A stretch of DNA of 35,928 nt from Actinomycetes bacterium (GTDB lineage Bacteria > Actinomycetota > Acidimicrobiia > Acidimicrobiales > UBA8190). The DNA lies in assembly GCA_021826725.1 (NCBI GenBank), contig JAKAYQ010000010.1, positions 1 to 35,928 on the forward strand. The letters are read 5' to 3'. Both the position numbers and the translations under genes were made by a program. Below the pieces are notes generated by a model. It made no database searches, was not told the DNA's origin, and saw nothing but the letters and a program-made list of their open reading frames with translations. Below, in pieces: positions 35,685 to 35,928 of this stretch (positions are counted from its first letter, which is position 1; every line of letters starts with the position of its first letter).

Positions 35685-35928
35685 GCACGCATCCGGGTTC
35701 GGCACCCTGCCGGGCAGCCCACGGGGCGGTCCACCGGGCCCCGGCATCGCCCCAAGGGCACCCTGTGCACCACCCGGTGTCGTGCCCCACGGGCCGACAG
35801 GGCGGACGCCACCAGGGAAATCCGGTGACCGTCCAGCGAGCGGCCACCGGCGCACCCGCCCCCGGTGGCTGAGACCCCTGACCCGGCTGTCGAGCCCGGG
35901 CCAGCGTCATATGGCCGGTGAACGAATG
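35685..35928. other. Right window edge without assignable gene
   Basis: No protein family is recognisable. An ATG at 35911 on the plus strand opens six codons to the window edge and could begin a gene. Longer open frames on both strands have Arg/Gly/Pro-rich shadow composition. Confidence 0.35.

Overview
The window is very GC-rich and gene-dense. It has strong third-position G/C bias, many GTG starts, 4-bp ATGA/GTGA gene overlaps, an XRE regulator fused to a molybdate-binding-type domain, and a CGAAC-N4-GTTCG SOS box upstream of recA. Together these suggest a chromosomal segment of a high-GC Actinomycetota bacterium. Acidimicrobiia-like is my guess only; nothing here fixes the taxon. I see no rRNA, tRNA, CRISPR array or insertion sequence.

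Region 1 (1-11551) is cobalamin metabolism. A truncated cobO runs off the left edge on the minus strand. A cobalamin riboswitch with a recognisable B12 box then leads a plus-strand operon: cbiZ-cobU-cobS-cobD(cbiB)-cobC-cobQ-cobN-chlID-type ATPase. Nearly every junction overlaps, so the operon looks translationally coupled. It encodes a cobaltochelatase (CobN plus an AAA/VWA partner), corrinoid amidation, aminopropanol attachment, nucleotide-loop assembly without CobT, and a CbiZ salvage/remodelling hydrolase.

Region 2 (11552-17105) is accessory. It holds an unusual single polypeptide joining an NCS1 nucleobase permease to a PfkB sugar/nucleoside kinase, a perfect (GGGACT)n G-quadruplex-type repeat, a DoxX-like membrane protein, an alpha/beta hydrolase, a frameshifted ribbon-helix-helix antitoxin, and about 600 bp of apparently decayed DNA.

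Region 3 (17106-21790, minus strand) is a molybdate/tungstate ABC importer, modA-modB-modC. Its last gene is an XRE-HTH/periplasmic-binding-type regulator, probably sensing the imported oxyanion. A near-leaderless promoter and a possible operator lie before modA.

Region 4 (21791-30651) mixes signalling and envelope genes: a diguanylate cyclase with an intact GGDEF motif and I-site, a secreted NlpC/P60 peptidoglycan hydrolase with coiled coil, a secreted TAP-like alpha/beta hydrolase, a PAS-PAS-degenerate GGDEF-EAL phosphodiesterase, and an orphan beta-ketoacyl synthase.

Region 5 (30652-35928) holds a pirin, a hexapeptide-repeat acyltransferase, a DUF3048 membrane-anchored protein, and recA with an SOS box. 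A recurring oddity is short G/C-rich repeat expansion, both between genes and in-frame inside genes (CobS, the mod regulator, the permease-kinase). These repeats encode Gly/Ala/Ser/Thr/Pro-rich loops.
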